Made by a program: the position numbers and the translations under genes
Part shown: in pieces, positions 7,101 to 13,450 of the stretch
Numbering within the stretch: the first letter of the stretch is position 1
How the letters are laid out: every line of letters starts with the position of its first letter
Notes under the pieces: model-generated
What the model saw: only the letters and a program-made list of their open reading frames with translations
Databases searched by the model: none
What the model was told of the DNA's origin: nothing
NCBI GenBank assembly: GCA_026985385.1
Contig: JALSQM010000029.1
Span: 1 to 16,153, forward strand
DNA length: 16,153 nt
From: Acidilobaceae archaeon
Lineage (GTDB): Archaea > Thermoproteota > Thermoprotei_A > Sulfolobales > Acidilobaceae
Reading direction: 5' to 3'

Positions 7101-7136
7101 ATTAAAATCCTCCGCATAGACAGTACGACACTGTCT
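7101..7136 (+). promoter_or_regulatory. Promoter and inverted repeat before the fix operon
   Basis: AATTAAAAT at 7101-7109 is a TATA-like element with transcription expected near 7131. AGACAGTACGACACTGTCT at 7118-7136 is a perfect 7-bp inverted repeat (AGACAGT/ACTGTCT) with a 5-nt centre lying on that start region. This is the right place for a repressor site controlling fixCXAB; no regulator gene adjoins it, so the binder is unknown. Confidence 0.45.
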
Positions 7137-7187
7137 TACGCAATCCAACTCGCTACTACCCCGGGTGTCAGCCTACTAGTAGCATGG

Positions 7188-8510
7188 GTGTGTTTAGTGG
7201 GATCCATACCCACGAGGTTCGACGTCATAGTAGTTGGGGCGGGCCCTGCCGGCGCTGCTGCCGCCTATCACGCCGCCAAGAGGGGATTCAAGGTATTGCT
7301 AGTCGAGAGGGGACGCGGCGCTGGGAGCAAGGAACTCTACGGTGGCAGGATCTATGTAGGGCCGCTCCGCGACGTGTGGCCGGGCATTGAGAAGGAAGCC
7401 CCCATACACAGGTGGGTTGTAGAGGAGAGGTTGAGCATCATAGGAGACGGTGAAGTGGCCACCCTCTCCTACAGGTACTCCAACCCGGTCTCCTTCACAG
7501 CCTACCTGCCCGACCTCACTAGGTGGATGGTATCCAAAGCCGAGGAGGAGGGCGTGGTTTTCGTAGACGAGGTTAGAGTAGACTCGCTGGTCAGAGACGG
7601 GGAGGGTAGAGTAATAGGAATACGCTCCGGGCCGGATGTGGCGTATGCCAGCGTGGTTGTTGATGCCGAGGGCGCTAATAGGCTCCTACTAGAGAGGGCT
7701 GGCATAGTTGATGCCCTAGACGCTAAAAGGGCCCCTATAGCGCTTGGCGTTAAGGAGGTACTGAAGCTCCCGAAGGGCGCAATAGAGGATCGCCTAGGCC
7801 TGAGTGACGGCGAGGGCCTTAGCTGGCTCATAGCGGGCACCGTCACTAAGGGGATCCCGGGTGGGGGCTTCATATATACATTCAAGGACACGATAGCCGT
7901 TGGGGTAGTAGTTCACCTAGGCCACTCGGTCAACGCAGTCGAGGCAGGCGTCCTGAAAGAGTCCGTTAAGGATCTGGTTGAATCCATAAGGCTGCACCCA
8001 TACTTTAAGCGGCTCTGGCGTGACTCCGACATAGTAGAGTATGGAGCACACTTAACAGTCGAGTGCGGCCTAGACTATATGCCACCCCACTTAGCGTATG
8101 ATGGTCTTGTAATAGTGGGTGACGCTGCCGGGCTCCTCTTAAACCTGGGATACACCGTTAGGGGCGTGGATTTAGCCTCCTACAGCGGCATGCTGGCGGC
8201 AGAAGCCATAGCTAAGGCCCACGACCTAGGCGGTATGAACGCCGAGAATCTAAGGGTATATGAGAATATGGTAAAGGAGAGCTTTATATACAAGGAACTC
8301 GTCAGACATAGGGGTATATGCTGGCTGACGAAGGAGAGGAGGTTCTTTACATCATATGCTAATATTCTACTAGGAATTCTGTCGAACCTCTACGTGCAGG
8401 AGTTCAAGCACCCCACAGTTTTCGAGGCCGTGAAAGCCTCTATACGCTCCGGGGGCGAGGCGCTCCTACCCCTCATTGGCAGGATCTTGAAGGTGGTGAG
8501 GGAGCTTTGA
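7188..8510 (+). CDS. fixC: FixC/EtfD-type flavoprotein, ETF:quinone oxidoreductase
   Basis: A 440-residue FAD protein that takes electrons from the FixAB flavoprotein and passes them, with FixX, to membrane quinone. FDVIVVGAGPAGAAAA at 11-26 is the Rossmann FAD fold, ending in VLLVERG (37-42), followed by the FixC-type GAGSKELYGGRIY. VIVGDAAGLLLNLGYTVRGVDLAS (about 308-331) is the second FAD motif with the GD pair and the GYTVRG variant seen in FixC. Length is close to E. coli FixC. There is no iron-sulfur motif, as expected when FixX is separate. GTG 7188 or GTG 7197 could start it; neither has a perfect ribosome site, GGGTG favouring 7197. Its TGA overlaps the fixX start (TTGA), giving coupled translation. 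Confidence 0.92.
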   Translation: MCLVGSIPTRFDVIVVGAGPAGAAAAYHAAKRGFKVLLVERGRGAGSKELYGGRIYVGPLRDVWPGIEKEAPIHRWVVEERLSIIGDGEVATLSYRYSNPVSFTAYLPDLTRWMVSKAEEEGVVFVDEVRVDSLVRDGEGRVIGIRSGPDVAYASVVVDAEGANRLLLERAGIVDALDAKRAPIALGVKEVLKLPKGAIEDRLGLSDGEGLSWLIAGTVTKGIPGGGFIYTFKDTIAVGVVVHLGHSVNAVEAGVLKESVKDLVESIRLHPYFKRLWRDSDIVEYGAHLTVECGLDYMPPHLAYDGLVIVGDAAGLLLNLGYTVRGVDLASYSGMLAAEAIAKAHDLGGMNAENLRVYENMVKESFIYKELVRHRGICWLTKERRFFTSYANILLGILSNLYVQEFKHPTVFEAVKASIRSGGEALLPLIGRILKVVREL

Positions 8511-8809
8511 GTATTTCCGATAAGAGTGAGAGAGCACTAAGTATTGATGAGCTTCTTCAAAGGAACGTGTATGACGTCGATGATGAACCGCACATAATAG
8601 TTGACACCGAGAAGTGCCTGAAATGCCGGGTAAAGCCCTGTACCCTACTATGCCCGGCGGGTTGCTACACACTGTCCCCGGATGGAGAGATCCTCTTCAG
8701 CTATGAAGGCTGCGTTGAGTGCGGCACCTGCCGTAGCATATGCCCCATGGATGCAATCACGTGGAATTACCCGAGGAGCGGGAGAGGTATCTACTACAGG
8801 TTCACTTAG
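8507..8809 (+). CDS. fixX: FixX-type ferredoxin
   Basis: A 100-residue ferredoxin-like partner of FixC. It has nine cysteines: C37-x2-C40-x4-C45-x3-C49-P, C53, and C69-x2-C72-x2-C75-x3-C79-P. The PAGCYTL and GCVECGTCR segments are diagnostic for FixX. The second set is a standard [4Fe-4S] motif; the first could hold another cluster, though FixX proteins are often described with one, so two clusters is a prediction. It is expected to connect FixC flavin with quinone. TTG 8507 overlaps the fixC stop by 4 nt. Length and tail (SGRGIYYRF, as in FixX G-I/V-x-Y-x-F/Y) are normal. Confidence 0.92.
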   Translation: MSISDKSERALSIDELLQRNVYDVDDEPHIIVDTEKCLKCRVKPCTLLCPAGCYTLSPDGEILFSYEGCVECGTCRSICPMDAITWNYPRSGRGIYYRFT

Positions 8810-8820
8810 GAGGTGGTATC

Positions 8821-9660
8821 TTGAGGGTGGTAGTAGGCATTAAGTGGGTTCCCAACACCCAAGCTGTACGCTTCGACCCCCGCACAGGCACGCTGCTGAG
8901 GGAGGGAGTGCCTAGCATAGTGAACCCGCATGACCTAGTTGCCGTGGAGTTTGCCCTGGAGCTTAGGGATAAGTATGGTGGAGAGGTCATAGCGATTACC
9001 ATGGCCCCACCCTCGGCCCTGAAGGGGCTCGAGCACGTTATAGGGATGGGCGTTGATAGGGGGATACTCATAACGGATAGGGTGTTCGCGGGAGCCGACA
9101 CGCTCGCGACAAGCTATGTTATAGCCCATGCCATCCGGAAGATTGAGAGGGAGATAGGACACGTTGACCTAGCAGTATTCGGCCAAGAGACCATAGATTC
9201 GAGTACCGCACACATAGGAGCCCAGACTGCCAGCTGGCTAGGCTGGCCTTACTTGTACTACGTGACTAAGGCGGAGCCCGTCGATGGTAAGTTGATCGTG
9301 GAGAGAACCTTGGAGGATAGGGTGGAGGTTTACGAGCTCGAACTACCCGCAGTAGTGGCTGTTGCTATGAGGAGTAGGAAGCCAAGGCCTGTTAGGCTAG
9401 CCAATAAGATAAGGGCTAAGCTCGAGAAGCCCCTTATAATATGGAGCAACAAGGAGCTGGGACTAGATCCCAGATGCGTGGGCTTGAGGGGCTCGCCCAC
9501 CGTTGTGGCTAAGATAACGTTTACACCTGAGGTTCCGAGGAAGAAGAAGATTTACAGGCCGCGTAGCGGGGATGACGCCGCCCACTGGATATTGAAGTCC
9601 CTCCTAGCCGATGAGAAGGCATCCAAGATCCTCAGGAGGATCCTGGGGGGCGAGATGTGA
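8821..9660 (+). CDS. fixA: Electron transfer flavoprotein beta subunit (FixA/EtfB)
   Basis: About 279 residues, one half of the ETF heterodimer. VVVGIKWVPNTQAVRFDPRTG at the start, INPHD as VNPHD, GGEVIAITMAPPSA and GMGVDRGILITDRVFAGADTLATS, then DLAVFGQETIDSSTAHIGAQTASWLGWPY, are the ordered EtfB motifs. In Fix/bifurcating systems this subunit binds the extra flavin that splits NADH electrons between ferredoxin or flavodoxin and the quinone path. TTG 8821 is chosen because AGGAGGTGG lies 4-5 nt upstream, right over the fixX stop. The frame is open further upstream to 8740, but that would run inside fixX. It ends in ATGTGATG, overlapping the fixB start. Confidence 0.93.
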   Translation: MRVVVGIKWVPNTQAVRFDPRTGTLLREGVPSIVNPHDLVAVEFALELRDKYGGEVIAITMAPPSALKGLEHVIGMGVDRGILITDRVFAGADTLATSYVIAHAIRKIEREIGHVDLAVFGQETIDSSTAHIGAQTASWLGWPYLYYVTKAEPVDGKLIVERTLEDRVEVYELELPAVVAVAMRSRKPRPVRLANKIRAKLEKPLIIWSNKELGLDPRCVGLRGSPTVVAKITFTPEVPRKKKIYRPRSGDDAAHWILKSLLADEKASKILRRILGGEM

Positions 9661-10736
9661 TGAATACTGGCCCAGACTGCGGGAAGCTTTGCCCTGAGTG
9701 GTCCTGCATAGATCCTAGGGAGTATAGGGGTGTATGGGTTGTAGCAGAGGTAGATGAAGACGGTATTAAGGAGGCAAGCCTGCAGATGATGACGCCGGCG
9801 TTGAAGATAGCCTCGAATCTCGGCGAGGAAGTGACCGGAGTCCTGGTGGGGTATGGTGTTGAGCGGTACTCGGAGGAGCTTATAGCGCATGGAGCCTCCA
9901 GGGTCATAGTCGTGGATGATCCCCGCCTCTCCACTTACTACCCAGACGTCTACGCTAAGGTTGTGGCCTCGCTTGCCGAGAAGTTCAAGTCTAGAGTCAT
10001 ACTTGTAGCAGCCACCATGAGGGGGAGGGAGATGGCCCCATACATAGCTAACACCCTGAGAACGGGGATAACGGCTGACTGCACAGACTTCGACGTAGAC
10101 CCGGAGACCCGCGAGGTTGTAATGATAAGGCCCCCCTTCGGCGCGATCATGCTAGCCCACATAAAGACTCCGACGAGGAGACCCCAGATAGGTACTGCCA
10201 GGCCAAACGTCTTCCCGGTCCCACCCAGAGACGAGTCAAGGAGAGGGGAGGTTGTGAGGGTGAATCTAGAGGACATCCCCAAGCCCAGCGCGAGACTCGT
10301 ATCAGTGCGGAAGATCCCACGGGAGGAGGTGCCAATAGAGAAGGCTGAAGTCATAGTCTCCGGGGGCAAGGGAGTAGGCGGGCCCGAGGGCTTCAAGCTA
10401 CTAGAGCGGCTAGCGCAGCTGCTTGGGGGCGTGGTAGCGGGTAGCAGGAAGGCAGTCGACGCAGGGTGGCTACCCCCCGAGAGGCAGGTCGGCCAGACTG
10501 GGAAGACCGTAAAGCCCGTTATCTACATAGCGGTAGGTATCAGTGGAGCCGCACAACACATGTTCGGCGTGAGAGAGGCAGGTGTCATCGTCGCGATAAA
10601 CACTGACCCAAACGCGCCAATCTTCAGACAGGCCGACTATGGGGTCATAGCCGATTACAGGGAGGTCATACCAAGGCTCATAGAGCTTCTCGAATCCGCC
10701 AAGGGATCCAATCGCAGGTCAAATCTAGGCACGTGA
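9657..10736 (+). CDS. fixB: Electron transfer flavoprotein alpha subunit (FixB/EtfA)
   Basis: A 359-residue alpha subunit that holds the electron-transferring FAD. The C-terminal domain is fully typical: GSRKAVDAGWLPPERQVGQTG, KPVIYIAVGISGAAQHMFG, then IVAINTDPNAPIFRQADYGVIAD. The N-terminal domain (about 22-200) has the usual EtfA Rossmann-like fold with RVILVAATMRGREMAPYIA. The first 20 residues carry C8, C12 and C17 ahead of DPREYRGVWV, too few for a ferredoxin domain but possibly a metal or disulfide site. Start is GTG 9657 (GTGA overlap with fixA) or ATG 9660. With fixCXA it makes an EtfABCX complex; the archaeal enzyme from Pyrobaculum is known to bifurcate NADH electrons to ferredoxin and menaquinone. 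Confidence 0.93.
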   Translation: MMNTGPDCGKLCPEWSCIDPREYRGVWVVAEVDEDGIKEASLQMMTPALKIASNLGEEVTGVLVGYGVERYSEELIAHGASRVIVVDDPRLSTYYPDVYAKVVASLAEKFKSRVILVAATMRGREMAPYIANTLRTGITADCTDFDVDPETREVVMIRPPFGAIMLAHIKTPTRRPQIGTARPNVFPVPPRDESRRGEVVRVNLEDIPKPSARLVSVRKIPREEVPIEKAEVIVSGGKGVGGPEGFKLLERLAQLLGGVVAGSRKAVDAGWLPPERQVGQTGKTVKPVIYIAVGISGAAQHMFGVREAGVIVAINTDPNAPIFRQADYGVIADYREVIPRLIELLESAKGSNRRSNLGT

Positions 10737-10837
10737 CCCATCGAGGAGTCGAGGCGGTCGTGAAGGAGTTCTGCTTCATCCCCGAATCCCTGGGTCTAAC
10801 CGGGGAGTTCTGCTTCATCCCGCCACAGCGGAGGTAA
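10733..10837 (+). CDS. Candidate 34-residue microprotein with duplicated EFCFIP motif
   Basis: A GTG at 10733 overlaps the fixB stop as GTGA, the same overlap type used twice inside the operon, and opens 34 codons to TAA 10835. The product contains EFCFIP twice, at residues 12-17 and 25-30, because an 18-nt sequence (GGAGTTCTGCTTCATCCC) is repeated exactly at 10765 and 10804. The 39-nt period keeps frame (13 codons). I know no family. It could be a small cysteine-bearing partner of the ETF complex, or the repeat could act as RNA or DNA and the frame be chance. No further ribosome site is visible besides coupling. Confidence 0.35.
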   Translation: MTHRGVEAVVKEFCFIPESLGLTGEFCFIPPQRR

Positions 10838-11028
10838 TAAATTGGGTAACACCTTTAAGCACTATGACTGGCTCTCCGTGACGCCAGTATACACGAGGCC
10901 CAGCTTAGCCTTCAGGAGTGGAGTCGATGCAAGGCGGAGGAGCCCTCAGTGGCTCTCCAGTGGCACACCCCTAATGGATAGAGTGTAATAGGCGCTTCCA
11001 CCCCATTAAGAGCGCGAGGTGCTGGATT
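10838..11028 (+). promoter_or_regulatory. Intergenic leader with TATA boxes and hairpin
   Basis: CCTTTAAG near 10852-10858 is a good TATA box. ACTGGC (10867-10872) and GCCAGT (10883-10888) form a 6-bp hairpin with a 10-nt loop near the expected start. TGGCTCTCC occurs at 10869 and again at 10950. A second weaker TATA-like GTGTAATAG near 10983 lies about 45 nt before the GTG at 11029, whose ribosome site is GAGGTGC (11015-11021). No gene is visible in the stretch. Confidence 0.35.
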
Positions 11029-11409
11029 GTGAGTGGTGAGGAGAAGAGGGAGGAGGCCCGCGAGGCCCTCAGGATAGCGATAGGCGCCGCCGCGGGTTCC
11101 AGTAGCGAGGGCTCTGGGAGGGTTGAGGAGCTGAGAGAGGTACGGGAGCTGCTTGGGGCGGTGTCCCAGTTCCTGAAGGATCTCGAGAAGCCCCTCACGG
11201 AGCTCTTGAAGTCCGTGTTGGAGCTCGCTGATGGGGAGAAGGTTGGATCCGACGTGGCCAGGTTCTACGCCAAACTGAAGGAGGCGGGCGTCCCAGAGGA
11301 CATGGCGGCTCAGATGACTAGGGAGTACTTCGAGAGGAGGATGTCGATACTCGACGTGGCAAACCTCCTGAAGAGGCTGGGGGAGCGCTGGTTCGCCGAG
11401 GAGGAGTAG
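11029..11409 (+). CDS. Small helical protein, unknown function
   Basis: A 126-residue, almost wholly helical, acidic, soluble protein. Residues 1-30 are charged then S/G-rich (GAAAGSSSEGSG), residues 33-70 are an amphipathic helix of the coiled-coil type, and 75-120 hold the most conserved-looking part: SDVARFYAKLKEAGVPEDMA followed by MTREYFERRMSILDVANLLKRL. That last part reads like a short helical oligomerisation or SHOCT/HAAS-like module (AGVPEDMAxxMxxEYxxRR), but I cannot assign a family. GTG start with GAGGTGC 8 nt upstream. It begins a plus-strand cluster that continues with a winged-helix protein, another helical protein and a beta-solenoid protein, and probably works with them. Confidence 0.7.
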   Translation: MSGEEKREEAREALRIAIGAAAGSSSEGSGRVEELREVRELLGAVSQFLKDLEKPLTELLKSVLELADGEKVGSDVARFYAKLKEAGVPEDMAAQMTREYFERRMSILDVANLLKRLGERWFAEEE

Positions 11410-11441
11410 CCCGCCTAGGCTCGGAGCTGGGAGGAGACGCT

Positions 11442-11498
11442 GTGAGGGGCATCGCCGCCCTGGAGGCCCTGGGGGCCATTGCCTGGGTTGAGCCTTGA
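11442..11498 (+). CDS. Possible 18-codon leader peptide
   Basis: GTG 11442 follows an excellent GGGAGGAG (11430-11436) by about five bases and opens MRGIAALEALGAIAWVEP before TGA 11496-11498, which overlaps the start of the next gene. Its ribosome site is far better than that of the next gene, which begins with TTG, so it may feed ribosomes to it. It could also be a relic start. Short enough to be chance. Confidence 0.25.
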   Translation: MRGIAALEALGAIAWVEP

Positions 11499-12051
11499 GG
11501 AGAGGCTGAGGAGGATAGAGGAGCTACTCTCGCAGGTGCTCGAGAGGCTCGAGAGGCTTGAGGGCTTGGTGGCCGGAGCCAGCGAGGAGGCTAGGGTGGC
11601 CGTGCAGCTGGCCGTGGCCTTCTCGAGGCCTATCCAGGACGCCGTTAGGGCGGCTAGGATAGCCCTCAAGGCGTTCTCCAGGGCTAGGGAGAGCGGGGTG
11701 GACGATGAGCTGAGCGAGGCCATAGTGGAGGCCCTAGCCATGGCTGGTAGGCCCCTCTCCCTGAGGGGGCTCGAGAGGGAGGTTAGACGCATAAGAGGCA
11801 CCGCCTCCAGGGCGGCGATACGCTCCAGGCTTAGGGGGCTCGAGGAAGCCGGCGTCGTCAGGGTTGAGAGGCGGGGCCGTAGTATGGTGATCAGGCTTGC
11901 GGTCGAGGAGGAACCCGGCGAGGGAGGCGCTGGGCCTCCTGCCCCCAGCGCTGGCTCTAGCGCTGAGGGTGGGCATCGCCTACCTGCGCCTAAAGACCAG
12001 GCTCTGGCTATGGAGGAGGATGTCAGCCATGAAATTCAGGAGGGCAGTTAG
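11479..12051 (+). CDS. Coiled-coil plus winged-helix DNA-binding protein
   Basis: Frame of 190 codons from TTG 11479 (or TTG 11488, LSLEERLRRIEELL). Residues 5-32 are a leucine heptad coiled coil (RLRRIEELLSQVLERLERLE), 40-75 a second long helix, and about 82-145 a winged helix: VEALAMAGRPLSLRGLEREV, TASRAAIRSRLRGLEEAGVVRVERRGRSMVIRLAV. It looks like an archaeal MarR/PadR-like regulator that dimerises through its N-terminus. After about residue 150 the sequence turns to G/A/P-rich low complexity (EEEPGEGGAGPPAPSAG) just where the overlapping frame of the next gene becomes better coding; the tail is probably a by-product of a lost stop. No ribosome site is close to the TTG, so it may depend on the upstream mini-frame. 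Confidence 0.7.
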   Translation: MPGLSLEERLRRIEELLSQVLERLERLEGLVAGASEEARVAVQLAVAFSRPIQDAVRAARIALKAFSRARESGVDDELSEAIVEALAMAGRPLSLRGLEREVRRIRGTASRAAIRSRLRGLEEAGVVRVERRGRSMVIRLAVEEEPGEGGAGPPAPSAGSSAEGGHRLPAPKDQALAMEEDVSHEIQEGS

Positions 12052-12187
12052 AGCGCTGCCCGAAGAGCTGGCCTCCGAGCTCGCAGCAGAGTACGAGAGG
12101 ATGATCGACGAGGCACTCAGCCTTAGAGCGCTATGGCTCTCCCAGACCCTTAGCATCACCCGCCGCTGGAGGGGTGGCAGGAAATGA
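11897..12187 (+). CDS. Small basic helical protein overlapping the regulator gene
   Basis: A 96-codon frame, +1 relative to the regulator. Residues 10-40 form an apolar, arginine-bordered helix (LGLLPPALALALRVGIAYLRLKTRLWLWRR) that could lie in or on the membrane; 45-90 form an amphipathic helical hairpin (ALPEELASELAAEYERMIDEAL). TTG 11897 has GGTGATC, which matches the anti-Shine-Dalgarno end of 16S rRNA, 4 nt upstream, so I take the long form; an internal ATG at 12020 would give 55 residues and nearly no overlap. Third codon positions in 11930-12050 are strongly G/C in this frame and mixed in the other, so this is the main coding frame there. Its TGA overlaps the next ATG (ATGA). No known family. 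Confidence 0.6.
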   Translation: MRSRRNPAREALGLLPPALALALRVGIAYLRLKTRLWLWRRMSAMKFRRAVRALPEELASELAAEYERMIDEALSLRALWLSQTLSITRRWRGGRK

Positions 12188-12855
12188 CCGGGATACGGCG
12201 CATCATCGAGGGCGTAAACAAGGCGGGTAGGCGGGTCAGCCTCTCAGCCGAGACCGGGGGCTCCGCCCTATTGGTTGCGAGGCTTAAAGCGGGGAAGCTG
12301 GCCATCCGCCCGGGAGATCCTCCCGGGGAGGTAAGGGTCGAGGGCGGCGGCGACCCCGAGAGGGTGAGATTGAGGATCCTCGATGACGAGAGACTAGGCC
12401 CCATAGCGCTCGTCGTAGCCGAACACTCTAATATAGAGGTTAGAGGCGACATCAGGGCAGCCGCCGTAAGCGCCACGGGATCCTCCATCACCATAGACTC
12501 GCTCGAGTCACCACTCGACTACGTGAGCGCCCGCCTAGCTGGGAGTAGCGCGGCTATCCAAGCAAAGCTGCGGAGGGGCGGAGGCCTGCTTGCATCACTT
12601 AAAGCCTCAGTGATAAAGGCGTTCCTGGATCCCGTAGAGCCTGGGGAGTACTGGATAGACTTAGAGGCCTCATCCTCAGCGGCGAGGATTATGACCCCCC
12701 CAGGGGCGTCCTACGTGCTAGAAGGCATACCCGGCGAACCCGTGAAGAGCGGGCTAGCAGTACTAGTGGCTCAGGCGTCGAAGCTACACCCCACAGGGCC
12801 AGCGAGATTCTATGTCAGAGTGAGGGCCTCAGGCGCCTCACTAAAGCTCGAGTAG
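12184..12855 (+). CDS. Cytosolic beta-solenoid (DUF4097-like) protein
   Basis: A 223-residue protein with no signal peptide or membrane segment. Most of it is short alternating beta strands with small turns: SALLVARLKAGKLAI, IALVVAEHSNIEVRGDIRAAAVSATGSSITIDSLES, DYVSARLAGSSAAIQAKL, WIDLEASSSAARI, RFYVRVRASGASLKLE. This regular rhythm (S/A inside, polar turns) is that of beta-solenoid DUF4097-type proteins, like the product of 367-1080 but without its anchor. ATG 12184 overlaps the upstream stop as ATGA. It closes a four-gene cluster with a winged-helix protein. Function unknown; the fold call comes from the repeat pattern alone. Confidence 0.6.
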   Translation: MTGIRRIIEGVNKAGRRVSLSAETGGSALLVARLKAGKLAIRPGDPPGEVRVEGGGDPERVRLRILDDERLGPIALVVAEHSNIEVRGDIRAAAVSATGSSITIDSLESPLDYVSARLAGSSAAIQAKLRRGGGLLASLKASVIKAFLDPVEPGEYWIDLEASSSAARIMTPPGASYVLEGIPGEPVKSGLAVLVAQASKLHPTGPARFYVRVRASGASLKLE

Positions 12856-13125
12856 CCTCTCCCAACTCTTACACAGGATCCTAGGCCTCGCTGGGGGAGG
12901 CGGGGGCTGAAGAGCACTAGAGGCCCCGCGAGCTCCTCCACCGGCTACGGGTCATAACGACCAGCGTATCCACCATAGCGGGGCCGGCTGTGATGGGAGG
13001 CACTAGCGTCGAATTAAAAACCTCAAAGCCGTGGGGGTGAAGGGCTTACAAGGCGGGATGTAGGCTGAATGAGCGCTTCTAAGACGGCTCTCTTTAAATA
13101 AAAATGGGAGTGGGAAAGATATGGG
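12856..13125. other. Intergenic stretch without a gene
   Basis: The stretch up to the hairpin at 13126 holds no credible protein gene. There are two TATA-like elements on the plus strand, AATTAAAAAC near 13012 and CTTTAAATA at 13092-13100. Between them only very short frames are open (for example ten codons from ATG 13069). The second TATA would start a transcript about six bases before the hairpin. I tested the part around 12985-13065 for a C/D-box RNA and found no convincing box set. Confidence 0.4.
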
Positions 13126-13165
13126 AAGACGGGACGACGTGCCCCCCAAGCGGGGCGTGCGTCTT
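13126..13165. ncRNA. Strong GC-rich two-stage hairpin
   Basis: An outer stem AAGACG (13126-13131)/CGTCTT (13160-13165) encloses a 6-nt bulge and an inner 8-bp stem CGTGCCCC (13138-13145)/GGGGCGTG (13152-13159, two G-U pairs) with a short CCAAGC loop. On the plus strand it begins about where the TATA at 13092-13100 would start a transcript; on the minus strand it lies just beyond the stop of the 75-residue gene at 13177 and could stabilise that mRNA's 3' end. There is no adjacent T-run, so an intrinsic terminator is not clear. Confidence 0.45.
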
Positions 13166-13176
13166 GCATTCGCGTT

Positions 13177-13404
13177 TTAAAGTAAACTCCTCAGGCTGGG
13201 CTCTCTGCGAATGCGCGGGGTGACCCTCTTCTCTTCAACGTCGAAATACGCGATACTCACGTCTAGCTCGGTAGTTAGGAATGCTAGTAGCCTAAAAGCG
13301 TCAGCTATCTTACCCACAACCTTAACCTTGATTAAGTACTCCTTCTCGTCGGTGTTGGCGCCTAGAAGGGGGTTACCCGCCTTCCTACCCCCGCTATCGG
13401 GCAC
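13177..13404 (-). CDS. Small alpha/beta protein, unknown function
   Basis: A 75-residue frame. After a glycine-rich N-terminus, residues 20-60 have a clean beta-alpha-beta pattern: EYLIKVKVVG (strand), KIADAFRLLAFLTTELDV (amphipathic helix), SIAYFDVEEKRV (strand), then a basic tail RIRREPSLRSLL. Codons are of the same GC-rich type as in nearby genes, and the complementary frame is poor in comparison. GTG 13404 lies after GGGGAC with a TATA (CATATAAG, minus strand) at 13453-13462 and an 8-bp hairpin between. The half ferredoxin-like pattern could be a small regulatory or nucleic-acid-binding domain, or a truncated gene. No family recognised. Confidence 0.5.
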   Translation of the reverse strand: MPDSGGRKAGNPLLGANTDEKEYLIKVKVVGKIADAFRLLAFLTTELDVSIAYFDVEEKRVTPRIRREPSLRSLL

Positions 13405-13412
13405 CTAGGGTC

Positions 13413-13435
13413 CCCGCCCCTCGCTGTGGGGCGGG
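13413..13435 (-). promoter_or_regulatory. 8-bp perfect hairpin at the 5' end of the 75-residue gene
   Basis: CCCGCCCC (13413-13420) and GGGGCGGG (13428-13435) pair perfectly around a 7-nt loop. On the minus strand the TATA at 13453-13462 predicts transcription from about 13431, so the hairpin would form the very 5' end of the mRNA, ending about 9 nt before the GTG at 13404. This could mask translation or protect the transcript. Confidence 0.45.
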
Positions 13436-13450
13436 ATTCAATAACGGTAA

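Noticed and set aside
10765..10821. Two 18-nt direct repeats with a 21-nt gap, CRISPR-like at first sight
   Set aside because: Only two copies, a spacer too short and a period of exactly 13 codons inside an open frame; no cas genes nearby.
12985..13065. Possible C/D-box small RNA (GTGATGG ... CTGA)
   Set aside because: The boxes deviate from consensus, the distances are too long and no terminal stem forms.
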